Origin: Paenibacillus mellifer
GTDB lineage: Bacteria > Bacillota > Bacilli > Paenibacillales > Paenibacillaceae
DNA: 64,000 nucleotides
Direction of reading: 5' to 3'
Assembly (NCBI RefSeq): GCF_023195895.1
Contig: NZ_JALPRK010000008.1
Span: 124,001 to 188,000 of the forward strand
The notes beneath the pieces are model-generated. The model was not told where the DNA came from, did no database searches, and was given only the letters and a program-made list of their open reading frames with translations. A program made the position numbers and the translations under genes. Shown piece by piece: positions 34,940 to 43,813 of the stretch (positions are counted from its first letter, which is position 1; each line of letters opens with the position of its first letter).

Positions 34940-35913
34940 TCGTAATGCACCCACTTTTTCTGCAACGTCATTTGGACGACCGTCAGCAAGAACAGAATCA
35001 CGAACAGCACCCAGGCGATTGCGGAAGCATAACCCATACGCAGGAAGGAAAAGCCCTCCTGATACAAGTAAATCATCAGTACAAGGCTTGCTTTGTTCGG
35101 CCCGCCTGCGGACGAGGCGTCCATTGCGCCGCCAGTCATGACGTAGATTTGCTCAAACGCCTGGAACGTCGAAATCGTACTCATGATCAACACAAGGAAC
35201 GTGGTGCCCGAGATAAGCGGCACGGTGATTCGGCGGAACTTCTGAAGCGTGCCGGCGCCGTCGATTTCGGCCGCTTCGTACACCTCGGACGGGACATTTT
35301 GCAGTCCAGCCAAATAAATCACCATGATATAGCCGATCCCTTTCCACACCGCAATCAGCACGAGCAGCGGAATGACGAGATGCTCATCCTGCAGCCACTT
35401 CTGAGGATCCAGACCCATCGATTGCAGGAGCGAGTTGGCAAAACCAAACCTCGGGTTGAACACCGCGTCCGACACGTACATAATGACCGTCCAGGAGGAG
35501 ATGACCGGCAAGAAATGCGCAAGCCGGAACAGCTTCAACGCCCGCAGCTTTTGGTTTAACGCGACCGCAAGCACGAGGGCAAAAAACGTCTGCAGCGGCA
35601 CAAACAAGATCGTGAAATAAACGGTGTTCCCCAGTGCCTTCCAGAAGACCGGCTCATGCAACAACTTGGTGTAGTTGTCCATTCCAGTCCATTGGGGCGG
35701 GTTTAAGATATCATACTCGGAGAAGCTGAAATACAAAGAAGCGAGAAGCGACCCGAGTACAAATACGAGAAAATGAACGAGATAGGGGGTCACCATCAGG
35801 AGCCCCCATTTGCCGTCGTTATGCAATCGACTTCGTTTTTTGCGGATCGGCGGAGTCCCGGTATGAGCCAGGTCTCTCGCCTTTAGGTCTGCCGTTTTTT
35901 CCGCCATGTTCAT
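34936..35913 (-). CDS. sugar ABC transporter permease, MalF/UgpA type
   Basis: 325 residues from the ATG at 35913; a GTG at 35916 and an ATG at 35907 are near and the ribosome site is weak. It has the MalF-like long hydrophilic N-terminus, WGLLMVTPYLVHFLVFVLGS as the first helix, LAHFLPVISSWTVIMY, and the EAA loop SEVYEAAEIDGAGTLQKFRR. It lies 31 bases below the SBP gene and overlaps the next permease by four bases. Confidence 0.9.
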   Translation of the reverse strand: MNMAEKTADLKARDLAHTGTPPIRKKRSRLHNDGKWGLLMVTPYLVHFLVFVLGSLLASLYFSFSEYDILNPPQWTGMDNYTKLLHEPVFWKALGNTVYFTILFVPLQTFFALVLAVALNQKLRALKLFRLAHFLPVISSWTVIMYVSDAVFNPRFGFANSLLQSMGLDPQKWLQDEHLVIPLLVLIAVWKGIGYIMVIYLAGLQNVPSEVYEAAEIDGAGTLQKFRRITVPLISGTTFLVLIMSTISTFQAFEQIYVMTGGAMDASSAGGPNKASLVLMIYLYQEGFSFLRMGYASAIAWVLFVILFLLTVVQMTLQKKWVHYE

Positions 35914-35944
35914 CACGCTTTCTTATCGAATTGGGCATCCGCCT

Positions 35945-37351
35945 CTATTTCTTATAAAATTCATCCAACACCTGTTGAACGTCCTTATCGGCTTGGGTTA
36001 AGGCCTCGTCGACGCTGATCTCGCCTTCAAAAGCCCGGTTGATGTTGTCCCCGAACTTCCCGACCCATTCGCTCCAAACCGCGTTGACGTCCAGCGTGCC
36101 GGCGAATTCGAAGCTGTCGAGGAACGCCTTCTTGTTCTCCGGCTTGCCGCTCAGGAATTGTTCGGAGTTCGCCACTGATTTTTTGACCGGCACCGCTTCC
36201 CCCAGCGCTGCCCATTCATTTTGTGCTTCGTCTTCGGTCGCCCAGTATTTCACCCATTCCCAGGCCGCGTCGCCTTTTGCGCCTTCCGCTTTCTTGTTGA
36301 TGACCCAGGAATTCGCGATGACCGGGGAGAACCGTTTGCCGTCCGGCCCCTTGGGCAGCAGGGTCACGTCATAATTCAGCCCCGCCGCATTGGCATCGAT
36401 CGTGCGGGCATAGATCCCGATGCGCATCGCAGCCGCTTTACTCGGGAATGGGGCCATGTTGCTTTGGAAGCTTTTCAAATCAGAAGGGGTGGTTAACAGC
36501 TCGCTCTGCATGCCGTCTACGATCCATTCCATCGCCTTCTTGTTCTCCGGAGTATGAATGATCGACTTTGTCAGCGATTCGTCCAGGACGCCCCCGCCGT
36601 AAGACTTCAGCACCGTCATCCAACCTTCGGTAATGCTGAAGAACGTTAAGCCGTATTGCGCGACTTTGTTTTTGTCAAAAGCGGCATCCGTCGCATACGC
36701 TCCGTTCGAATCCTTGGTCAGCTTCTCGGCCGCCGCCTTGAGATCATCCCAGGTCCAGTCCTCGGTTGGATAAGCAACTTTGGCTTCTTCGAACATATCC
36801 TTGTTGTAGTAAAGGACCGCGATTTGAATGCCCTGCGGTACGCCCCAATATTTCCCGTTCGCGTCTTTGTTGAAGTCAAGACCGTAATAGTCGTCCTTCT
36901 GCAAATCCCGTTCGATCCATTCGGTCAAATCCTTTAAGACGCCACGCTCTGCGTATTTCGGGACGAGCACGCCGTCGGACAGCCAGAGATCAGGCGCACT
37001 TTCGGCGGCAATCTGCGTGTCGAGCTTCTGGAAGAACTGATTATACGGCGAGGACTCCGTCTTGATCGTGATGTTCGGATGCTTCTCCTGAAACTTGGCG
37101 ATGAGCTCCTGCATCTTGGCGTCGGTTTGCGCCGAGGAATAATAACCAAGTCTCAGCTCCACCGGCTTATCGGCTGTTTCCTGCGGCTGATTCTGCTGCT
37201 GGCCTTCCGTCTGTCCTCCGGTCCCTCCGTTCCCGCCGCCATTCGTGGACGGAGTCCCGTTTCCTCCCCCGGAACAAGCCGAAATCAACAACACAAACGT
37301 CAATATGACGATTGCTCCGATCCCTTTCCGTTTCATGCCCTGACGTCCCAT
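35945..37351 (-). CDS. sugar ABC transporter substrate-binding lipoprotein (UgpB/MalE type)
   Basis: 468 residues from the ATG at 37351, five to six bases after AAGGGGG; other ATGs are at 37357 and 37336. The lipobox is ISAC, followed by a long Gly/Asn/Gln-rich tether. The mature part (VELRLGYYSSAQTDAKMQEL, EKHPNITIKTESSPY, YWGVPQGIQIAVLYYNKDMF) is a standard cluster-B sugar-binding protein. It should deliver the oligosaccharide or uronate substrate of the 13-kb operon. A 140-base gap above it leaves room for an internal promoter. Confidence 0.9.
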   Translation of the reverse strand: MGRQGMKRKGIGAIVILTFVLLISACSGGGNGTPSTNGGGNGGTGGQTEGQQQNQPQETADKPVELRLGYYSSAQTDAKMQELIAKFQEKHPNITIKTESSPYNQFFQKLDTQIAAESAPDLWLSDGVLVPKYAERGVLKDLTEWIERDLQKDDYYGLDFNKDANGKYWGVPQGIQIAVLYYNKDMFEEAKVAYPTEDWTWDDLKAAAEKLTKDSNGAYATDAAFDKNKVAQYGLTFFSITEGWMTVLKSYGGGVLDESLTKSIIHTPENKKAMEWIVDGMQSELLTTPSDLKSFQSNMAPFPSKAAAMRIGIYARTIDANAAGLNYDVTLLPKGPDGKRFSPVIANSWVINKKAEGAKGDAAWEWVKYWATEDEAQNEWAALGEAVPVKKSVANSEQFLSGKPENKKAFLDSFEFAGTLDVNAVWSEWVGKFGDNINRAFEGEISVDEALTQADKDVQQVLDEFYKK

Positions 37352-37381
37352 TTCCATCCCCCTTGCTTATTTCCCACCCCA

Positions 37382-37395
37382 TGTAAGCTATTTCA
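37382..37395. promoter_or_regulatory. weak cre-like site upstream of the SBP gene
   Basis: TGTAAGCTATTTCA fits the CcpA consensus at 13 of 14 positions, but the mismatch falls in the highly conserved central CG. It lies 31 bases before the SBP start at 37351. Confidence 0.3.
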
Positions 37396-37491
37396 AGAAG
37401 GTCGATGGGAGTGGTGTTGTGATTATCTTCAAAGTAATGGACCCCAAATTAGAGTTCAACGTCCTTAAATCGACCCAAAATCGTCCGCGCT

Positions 37492-39561
37492 CTAGACGTT
37501 TACAATAAAAGCTCGATCGGGGCAGCTTGCCGAATGAGACCGGCGAACCAGCAGCACATTCCCGCTGAGGTGGACACCGGCAAACTGATAACCCCGAGGC
37601 CCTTGGTACGAAAATAACACCGCATCCTCCCCGCCATCATGCGTAATCGATAGGGCCATCGCCAGCTCCTTCGAGACCGGACTGCCATAGCTGTCCAGAA
37701 CGTCCAGCTGCCGGAGAACCGGCGGGGCCTCGCTCTGCCGCCGGGCAGGGTACAATACCGTAACAAACTGCGTGAATCTCTGACCGGATTGGCGGAGCAC
37801 CACTTTGTTGGCGGGCGTCTTTTCGTTATAGTGGCGGGAAATCCAGCTGGGTTCAACCTCGATCTTCACCGGGTCAAGCGGAAGGATCCGCAGCACCGGT
37901 CCATCACTGCCAACGGCGTCTCCGATCACGAGATGGCCATCGGGTTGGAACCGCACTTCTAGGCCTTCGGCCAAATGAAACGGCAACGCATAGGCGTGCT
38001 CCTCCTCACCATGAGAGAGACAGGTGTCGACGACAACCCAATAATCCGGCTTCACAAACAGGATTTGCCGCAGCACCTGAACCGGTTGGGGAAAACGCCA
38101 GTAGCCGTCATGGCCTCCTTGGGCAAAATCGTATTCCGAAGCGGTCCGCCATACGCGGCCCAGTGAACGAGCGACGTTCTTCCACTTCCAGGAATCCACG
38201 TAATCCGATATCGTCCGTCCATCAACGGAAATCGTATTATGTTGGAACGATTCCTTGAAATACTGGCGTTCCCGGTTCTCCATGTAAGTGTACCGTCCCG
38301 GATCGACCAGAAACTCGCGGCCGTAAGCAAACAAGCTGATATGCAGGGCATCGTCATGGCCGTGGGCCCGAATCACATCCATATGACCGTTATCGAACCA
38401 GAGATAACGAGCCGTAGGCTGCCAATCGCTGCGCATGAAGGCATACCCGCCTTGCGTCAGCTCCTTGGAGACGAATTCCGGCGGAGTCGCTTCAAGTTTC
38501 TCGTAAAGCTCGAACCCTTTTTGCGTGAAATACCAGATTCCTTCGTAATCCAATGCGTCATACGCTTGTGATTTCAAATCCCCTCGCCGGTACAGCACCG
38601 CCCCTCTTGCGAGCACATCACGAATATCTGTACTGTCGCTGTCGCTAAAATTCGGCTGCCGTCCATCCGGCTGAATGATCGTCAGCGAGGCGGTGTACAT
38701 GCGGTTTAAGGTATCGTGCAGGATGGGCGGAAGCGCAATGCCGTTAAGCTCCGCAAGCCATACCGATTCGAACAGGCAATGCAGCACCTCGTGATGGTAC
38801 ATGCTGCTCTGTTCATTTTGCAGGCCGTCGTCAAAAACCTGGAGCGGACACATTCCGACCAACCTCTGGATCGCGGTTTCCTGCCAGCTTGTCGCCTCCT
38901 CCAGTTCGGGAAATAAAAGCGCTAATTGAAACAAACCGTTTGTTTCGAGAAATCCCCAGTTGCTTTGCCGGTCATGCGAAGTATAGGCGATGTACAGGTA
39001 CATCCCGTGCCGACGAATTGCTTCGAGGAATAACGCCTCTTCCTCCGCCCCCCAATGCTCTGAGCTGCGGACGCAATAGTAGCCTTTAAGCCAATGGGTG
39101 ATTCGGATGCCGCTGTCCAGCTTGCGCCAGGTATCCTTGACATTGAAGTTACGATCGGCGCTCGCCCGCACTTCTGCTTCAGATAGCGGGTTTTGCCCCA
39201 TCCAATCCTCCAGCAGCCGGATATATGCCAGCGCATAAGATTCTTGGCCGGTTAACCAGTAAGCTTGCCCCAGCTCACCCATGTACCTCGCCCGGTTCAG
39301 CATCACAAGCCATTCCAGATCCTCGTTGTGCCGGTAAACCCAATCGATGCCGTTCGGGAAGGCTACCTCCTCTTCACAGCGCTCCATATCCCATCGATGG
39401 GTGAAAATAAACGTGTTCCGCTCAGCCAAATCGGCCCGGTGCAGCACCTGCTCCATTTCCTCGGGCCAATACTTGCGGCAGGTATCCACGATAAAGGGTC
39501 GATCCGCCTCGTTCCAGTAAAAACGCCGTGTTGCGGTCTTTGCTTGTTCACTTAGCGCCAT
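37492..39561 (-). CDS. heparinase II/III-like polysaccharide lyase, cytoplasmic
   Basis: 689 residues with no signal peptide. N-terminal half: all-helical toroid (VYRHNEDLEWLVMLNRARYM, ITHWLKGYYCVRSSEHWG, DDGLQNEQSSMYHHEVLHCL, the last with Gln/Glu/Tyr/His residues typical of the active cleft). C-terminal half: the heparinase II/III beta-sandwich with DVIRAHGHDDALHISLFAYG, FLVDPGRYTYM and QHNTISVDGR. Family lyases cut glycosidic bonds next to uronic acids by beta-elimination. Lacking a signal, it should act on imported oligosaccharides. It lies between DapA-like and SBP genes. GGGAGGAGG is somewhat far from the ATG. Confidence 0.82.
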   Translation of the reverse strand: MALSEQAKTATRRFYWNEADRPFIVDTCRKYWPEEMEQVLHRADLAERNTFIFTHRWDMERCEEEVAFPNGIDWVYRHNEDLEWLVMLNRARYMGELGQAYWLTGQESYALAYIRLLEDWMGQNPLSEAEVRASADRNFNVKDTWRKLDSGIRITHWLKGYYCVRSSEHWGAEEEALFLEAIRRHGMYLYIAYTSHDRQSNWGFLETNGLFQLALLFPELEEATSWQETAIQRLVGMCPLQVFDDGLQNEQSSMYHHEVLHCLFESVWLAELNGIALPPILHDTLNRMYTASLTIIQPDGRQPNFSDSDSTDIRDVLARGAVLYRRGDLKSQAYDALDYEGIWYFTQKGFELYEKLEATPPEFVSKELTQGGYAFMRSDWQPTARYLWFDNGHMDVIRAHGHDDALHISLFAYGREFLVDPGRYTYMENRERQYFKESFQHNTISVDGRTISDYVDSWKWKNVARSLGRVWRTASEYDFAQGGHDGYWRFPQPVQVLRQILFVKPDYWVVVDTCLSHGEEEHAYALPFHLAEGLEVRFQPDGHLVIGDAVGSDGPVLRILPLDPVKIEVEPSWISRHYNEKTPANKVVLRQSGQRFTQFVTVLYPARRQSEAPPVLRQLDVLDSYGSPVSKELAMALSITHDGGEDAVLFSYQGPRGYQFAGVHLSGNVLLVRRSHSASCPDRAFIVNV

Positions 39562-39610
39562 TCGCTCTGTTTGCCTCCTCCCATGCTGACTTCATTGGCT
39601 ATTAGCCAAC

Positions 39611-40696
39611 CTAATGCTCTGCAAAGCCCAGCCACTCTTCCAATCCTTCTTGGACAAACTGATCATCGTTAAGATCAGGATATGCGTGATAGACGCGATC
39701 AATTTCTGCAATTTGTTCGGGTGACAGCTCCTCCTCCGGGTCGAGGCACCATCGACCGGCCAACAAGCCTTGGCGTCGCAGCACTTCATGGATGCCGGGA
39801 AGACAACCTTGAAACCCGTTAGCCGCATCAAAAAAAGCTGCATTCGCATCGGTGATCCTTACGCCCCGGGTTAGTAGCTCCTCAGGGATGGGGGCACCGC
39901 TGTCGCGAAGGGCGATGATCTCCTCCATCAGCTCCACCGCTTTAGACGTCCATACCGCCCAGTGGCCCAACAGACCGCCGACGATCCGTTGTTCCACCGT
40001 TTGCCCCGCAGGGGTACGGAAGTTGTACACCGTGAGTAAATCCGCAACAAGGTTATCGTCGTTTCCGGTATAAAGTGCGATGTCGTCCCGGCGGCTGGAC
40101 TCACATACCGCTCGCACTACGTCCAGCGTCTGGTAGCGGTTAAAGGGGGCGATTTTGATCGCCATAACCCCCGGCAGTTCCGCCAGCTCGCGCCAAAACG
40201 CGTAGCTAAGCCGCTTCCCTCCCACCGCCGGTTGCAAATAAAACCCGCAGACGGGAAGCACTGCAGAGATCGTTTCGGTGCGGCGGATCAGTTCCGCCTC
40301 GCTGTAGTCCGACAGCCCGCCGTTGCTGACCAGCCCCAGGTCATACCCGAGACCGGCGGCCAGCTCGGCTTCGCGAACCGCCTGCTCGGTTGGGCCGCAG
40401 ATGCCCGCTACCTTGAGGAACGGGCGCTGAAGCCCGGCGGCTTCCACCTCCTCGGCAGCTAGGCGGAGCACCGGCTCGAACAATCCGATTTCAGGGTCGC
40501 GGATCTGAAATTGCGTGGAGTGAACCCCTACCGCGATCCCGCCGCTTCCAGCGGCGATATAATACCGCGTTAACGCGCGTTGTCTGCGCTCATCCAACCG
40601 GCGCGCGGCGTCCAGCGCCAGCGGGTGCGCGGGAATCACCGCTCCGCGATGCAGCAGCTTGCGCAGCTCGGGTTTCAACTGGGGTTGCTCGCCCAT
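39611..40696 (-). CDS. second DapA-family aldolase-like protein
   Basis: 361 residues, longer than typical DapA (about 300), with an extended C-terminal tail rich in acidic residues (LDPEEELSPEQIAEIDRVYH). The barrel keeps the Schiff-base lysine in VMAIKIAPFNRYQ and a tyrosine strand VCGFYLQPAVGG. Only moderately similar to the other DapA-like protein of the operon, so the two probably have different roles. Its ATG overlaps the stop of the epimerase-like gene by one base (TGATG), giving tight coupling. Confidence 0.75.
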   Translation of the reverse strand: MGEQPQLKPELRKLLHRGAVIPAHPLALDAARRLDERRQRALTRYYIAAGSGGIAVGVHSTQFQIRDPEIGLFEPVLRLAAEEVEAAGLQRPFLKVAGICGPTEQAVREAELAAGLGYDLGLVSNGGLSDYSEAELIRRTETISAVLPVCGFYLQPAVGGKRLSYAFWRELAELPGVMAIKIAPFNRYQTLDVVRAVCESSRRDDIALYTGNDDNLVADLLTVYNFRTPAGQTVEQRIVGGLLGHWAVWTSKAVELMEEIIALRDSGAPIPEELLTRGVRITDANAAFFDAANGFQGCLPGIHEVLRRQGLLAGRWCLDPEEELSPEQIAEIDRVYHAYPDLNDDQFVQEGLEEWLGFAEH

Positions 40697-41712
40697 CAGA
40701 ACACCCCTCCCCTTTCTTGAAAATGCGTATGTTTACCTAACGTCTCTCCGCCCGCCTCTACCCAATCCGCCGTCCAACGTATCATCTCCCTTAGTGAAAC
40801 CCGTGGATAACCCAATAAAGCATGCGAAGCGGAGGCATTGCTTAATAACGCCGTCGCCTGCTCCTCCCCGGTGAATACCGGTTGGATCCCGAAGTCTTCC
40901 CCAAACCGTTCGGCCAGCCAACGGATCGATACCGTCTCCGGTCCGGTGACGTTTAATGTTTTCGGGGGCGAATCACAATGCAGCAGAGAACGGATGGCCA
41001 TCTCATTGGCGTCCCCTTGCCAAATGACGTTCACCAGGCCCATGTTAAGGTCAATGGATTCCTGTTCCTTCACTGCTTTGGCTACCTCCAGCAAAATGCC
41101 ATACCGCAGATCAATTGCATAATTCAGCCGGAAGTTGACAAGCGGGGTACCGTTTTTACGGGAAAAATATTCAAACACCCGCTCCCGCCCCAAGCAAGAT
41201 TGCGCATATTCGCCGATTGGCGCGGGTGCAGTTTCTTCCGAAGCCCCACCCTTGGAGACCGCCGTTAGCGGGTAAATATTGCCGGACGAGAAAGCCACGA
41301 TCCGCGAGGCTTTAAATTTCTCCGCCACCCGTCCCGGCAAATAGGCATTCATGGCCCAGGTATAATACTCGCGTCCAGCTGTTCCGAATTTATGCCCAGC
41401 CATGTAAATGACATTCCGCGCCTCCGGCAGGCGTGACAACGCTGCTTCATCCAGTAAATCCGCCGAAAGGGTGCGGATGCCCGAATCCTCCAGCTCCTCC
41501 CGCAGAGAACCCGAGGAGAAGCGGGAAACGCCGGTGACCCTGGCATTCTTCCCTGCGGATGCCAAGCCCCGGGCAAGCAGCTTGGCTAAGCTGGGGCCCA
41601 TTTTCCCCCCGACCCCCAGAATCAGCACATCGCCTTCGAGTTGGACCAGGTCCTGAATTAGCCGATCCGAGGGCTCGCTCAAACGCTGCTCCAGCTCAAG
41701 AATCGTTTTCAA
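40696..41712 (-). CDS. NAD-dependent epimerase/dehydratase family protein
   Basis: 338 residues from a TTG at 41712 with AGGTGA upstream. After a 30-residue leader comes the Rossmann strand DVLILGVGGKMGPSLAKLLA, then ARNVIYMAGHKFG and SRIVAFSSGNIYPL. The usual YxxxK catalytic pair of extended SDRs is not clear (EYAQSCLGRERVFEYF stands where it would be), so it may be an atypical member. First gene of the 13-kb operon. Confidence 0.75.
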   Translation of the reverse strand: MKTILELEQRLSEPSDRLIQDLVQLEGDVLILGVGGKMGPSLAKLLARGLASAGKNARVTGVSRFSSGSLREELEDSGIRTLSADLLDEAALSRLPEARNVIYMAGHKFGTAGREYYTWAMNAYLPGRVAEKFKASRIVAFSSGNIYPLTAVSKGGASEETAPAPIGEYAQSCLGRERVFEYFSRKNGTPLVNFRLNYAIDLRYGILLEVAKAVKEQESIDLNMGLVNVIWQGDANEMAIRSLLHCDSPPKTLNVTGPETVSIRWLAERFGEDFGIQPVFTGEEQATALLSNASASHALLGYPRVSLREMIRWTADWVEAGGETLGKHTHFQERGGVF

Positions 41713-41791
41713 TTCACATCACCTCATCTCGTTTTCCCCTTTATGGTAGAAGCGTCCGGAATTCCAGACAACGACCTTATATCGTCCTAAA

Positions 41792-41831
41792 AACAAAACA
41801 GGAGGGAACCGGCCGCCGCCGATTCCCTCCT
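41792..41831 (-). terminator. terminator after the GNAT/kinase gene run
   Basis: Stem AGGAGGGAA (41800-41808) with TTCCCTCCT (41823-41831) and a GC-rich loop, followed on the minus strand by TGTTTTGTTTTT. It ends the resistance-like gene run before the catabolic operon. Confidence 0.8.
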
Positions 41832-41842
41832 ATCAATCTATG

Positions 41843-42247
41843 CTATACCTTCTTGGACAAGAGAATTTCGAGTGGATCCTTCTCCTGCAATAAACACCCG
41901 ACATCGATATACCCAAGCTTCCGGTAGAAATGCTGCGCCTCTTCGTTGGACTGCGTCGAGGTCATCACGACTTGGAAGCCCATCTCTCTCATTTGTTCTT
42001 CCCAATGCAAGACGACCTGTTTGCCAAATCCCTGACCCCGATAAGGTTCGTCAATCCAGATTAGATTCATAAACGGCGTGTTGTCCCAAAAATAATTGAA
42101 CCTCATCCAGCCGATCTCTTGGTTGGATTCCCGTAGAATGTAGATCTCCTTCGCCTTAATCTTGGTTGAAATCAACGGCTTTGCGAGATGTTTGTCCCTT
42201 TCACTGATATAACCGAGGTCCGCTTCGGTGGCGAAATCCATGTTCAT
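41843..42247 (-). CDS. GNAT family N-acetyltransferase
   Basis: 134 residues. The acetyl-CoA motif A is in IDEPYRGQGFGKQVVLHWEE (R/QxxGxG), followed by SNEEAQHFYRKLGYIDVGC, the usual GNAT motif B. Short form similar to single-domain small-molecule acetyltransferases. Its ATG overlaps the kinase gene by four bases. It ends the 41.8-47.8 kb gene run. Confidence 0.82.
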   Translation of the reverse strand: MNMDFATEADLGYISERDKHLAKPLISTKIKAKEIYILRESNQEIGWMRFNYFWDNTPFMNLIWIDEPYRGQGFGKQVVLHWEEQMREMGFQVVMTSTQSNEEAQHFYRKLGYIDVGCLLQEKDPLEILLSKKV

Positions 42248-42813
42248 CTTAGCTCCCCCTGTTCGTTATCCATGCAGAGGTCCTGGATCTGTCCAATGAT
42301 TACAGGGAAGTCGCACGGATCCTTGATGACAAATAAATATTCCGCTTCTTCCGGGCCTGGTCGATCCTGTTGCGAACCTCTTTGTCGTTGCAGAATTTCC
42401 GAAAAACTAGACGCATTCCGAAAAACCTTATGATGTCTCTGCGTCTTTTCTACTCGTTCCTCTAGCAACTTGTAGGGCAACTCAAAGTAAACCAGAATTC
42501 GCTGAAATCCCTTCTCCTGAAAATAGCGAAGTACCTTCCTTCGCGAGGGTTCATGCAAATTCGAATTACTCAATAGGATGTGCATGTGACTGTGCTCTAC
42601 CGCATACGCCACAATGGTATTGGTGATAGAGAACTTTAACATGTTTGGCCCTTCCGAAGGGCGTAGTTTCATATAATGCTTGTTAATAAACTCCGCATGA
42701 TTGTCCTGATCAATAACAACCGCATCTTGCTGCATGACTTTTTCCAGCTCCGTGGCAAATGTCGTTTTTCCACTGTGCGTCATTCCGACCGTCATGATTA
42801 CAAAGCGGTTCAT
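42244..42813 (-). CDS. AAA/zeta-like P-loop kinase
   Basis: 189 residues. Walker A is at the N-terminus in VGMTHSGKTTFATEL, followed by AVVIDQDNHAEF with the catalytic aspartates, and a lid region ERVEKTQRHHKVF. It belongs to small P-loop kinases of the AAA_33 type, some of which phosphorylate antibiotics or nucleosides. The substrate is unknown. It overlaps the genes on both sides by four bases, so expression is coupled in a GNAT-kinase-GNAT trio. Confidence 0.72.
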   Translation of the reverse strand: MNRFVIMTVGMTHSGKTTFATELEKVMQQDAVVIDQDNHAEFINKHYMKLRPSEGPNMLKFSITNTIVAYAVEHSHMHILLSNSNLHEPSRRKVLRYFQEKGFQRILVYFELPYKLLEERVEKTQRHHKVFRNASSFSEILQRQRGSQQDRPGPEEAEYLFVIKDPCDFPVIIGQIQDLCMDNEQGELR

Positions 42814-43352
42814 AACTGTTCAAACTCGCTTTTTAATACACTCATGAAAATGCTATCCCAATATCGTCCCACTCGGTAGATCTTCTGTCGGAATCTCCCT
42901 TCCTCTTTGAACCCACATTTGAGATAACATTTATAAGCTCTTTCGTTATACTCATATACTTCGAGATCAATGCGATTTAAATTGAGTTCTTCGAAAGCAA
43001 ATTTCAATAATAGCCGAATGGCTTCGGTACCGTACCCTTTGCCCAAGCACTCTTTTCTTCCGATGACAATCGCTAGGGAAGCAAATCGATTCTTCCAGTC
43101 TATTCTGTATAAATCAATTTGACCTAGATATTCCAAGGAATCCTTGGCCCCAATGACAAAATTTTTGTTACTAGTCTTCCCTTCAACCATCGTCCGAAAG
43201 AAGGTTTCCGTCTCAACCCTGGAATGAGGATATAAGAAGTTATCAGATAGAGTGCTGGTTATTTCTGGATCATTCACCCATTGTTGAATAAAGTCCAAAT
43301 CCGAATCACGGTATTCCCTAAGAATAATCTCATCTCCAATAAGATGGGGCAT
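42810..43352 (-). CDS. RimJ/RimL-like GNAT acetyltransferase
   Basis: 180 residues. N-terminal strand GDEIILREYRDSDLDFIQQW, motif A region IGRKECLGKGYGTEAIRLLL, then LNRIDLEVYEYNERAYKCYL and CGFKEEGRFRQKIYRVGRYW, all in RimJ/RimL order. AAAGGATG precedes the ATG. It is downstream of the AAC(6')-like gene by 20 bases and overlaps the kinase gene. Confidence 0.85.
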   Translation of the reverse strand: MPHLIGDEIILREYRDSDLDFIQQWVNDPEITSTLSDNFLYPHSRVETETFFRTMVEGKTSNKNFVIGAKDSLEYLGQIDLYRIDWKNRFASLAIVIGRKECLGKGYGTEAIRLLLKFAFEELNLNRIDLEVYEYNERAYKCYLKCGFKEEGRFRQKIYRVGRYWDSIFMSVLKSEFEQL

Positions 43353-43372
43353 CTCAGTTCATCCTTTCGAAG

Positions 43373-43813
43373 TTAATCAATCTCCTTAATAAACGCCACG
43401 ATTCTTCCGGCTTCCCTAAAACCAATGCGCTGATGAAACGCTTGGCTTACATGGTTATCCCATCCTGTGTCCGACCCCAACTCTTTACATCCCAGAGATT
43501 TCGCCCAAACTTCCCCCGCCTCCACCAATTTCTTGGAGACGCCTTGGTTTCGTTGACTCTCGTCAACGTAAATGCCTTCCATGTACCCGACGGGACTTGA
43601 ACTAGAGCCTTCGACGTAGTCAAAGCGAAGAGACATATGCAAGAATCCGATATAGTTAGCATCAATGGCAGCAAGAAAGACCTTATCTTTCTCGGATACT
43701 AGCAAATCTTCGAACTCACCTTGTAGTTCCGTCCATTTATGTTCCGGCCAAAGCTTCAACGCCAAACGAGTTACGGCATCAAGATTCGTTGGATTGGCTT
43801 GCTCAATTCTCAT
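43373..43813 (-). CDS. AAC(6')-like aminoglycoside N-acetyltransferase family protein
   Basis: 146 residues from the ATG at 43813, eight bases after GGAGGGG. The sequence MRIEQANPTNLDAVTRLALK, SSPVGYMEGIYVDESQRNQG and CKELGSDTGWDNHVSQAFHQ followed by RIGFREAGRIVAF matches the AAC(6')-I branch of GNATs, including the Glu/Asp-rich central motif. Such enzymes acetylate the 6'-amino group of aminoglycosides, but many chromosomal members give no resistance. Its ribosome site now lies inside the end of a truncated GNAT gene. Confidence 0.78.
   Translation of the reverse strand: MRIEQANPTNLDAVTRLALKLWPEHKWTELQGEFEDLLVSEKDKVFLAAIDANYIGFLHMSLRFDYVEGSSSSPVGYMEGIYVDESQRNQGVSKKLVEAGEVWAKSLGCKELGSDTGWDNHVSQAFHQRIGFREAGRIVAFIKEID

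Noticed and set aside
37492..39561. Heparinase-like protein as a secreted enzyme
   Set aside because: The N-terminus MALSEQAKTATRRFYWNEAD has no hydrophobic signal and no better upstream start exists.
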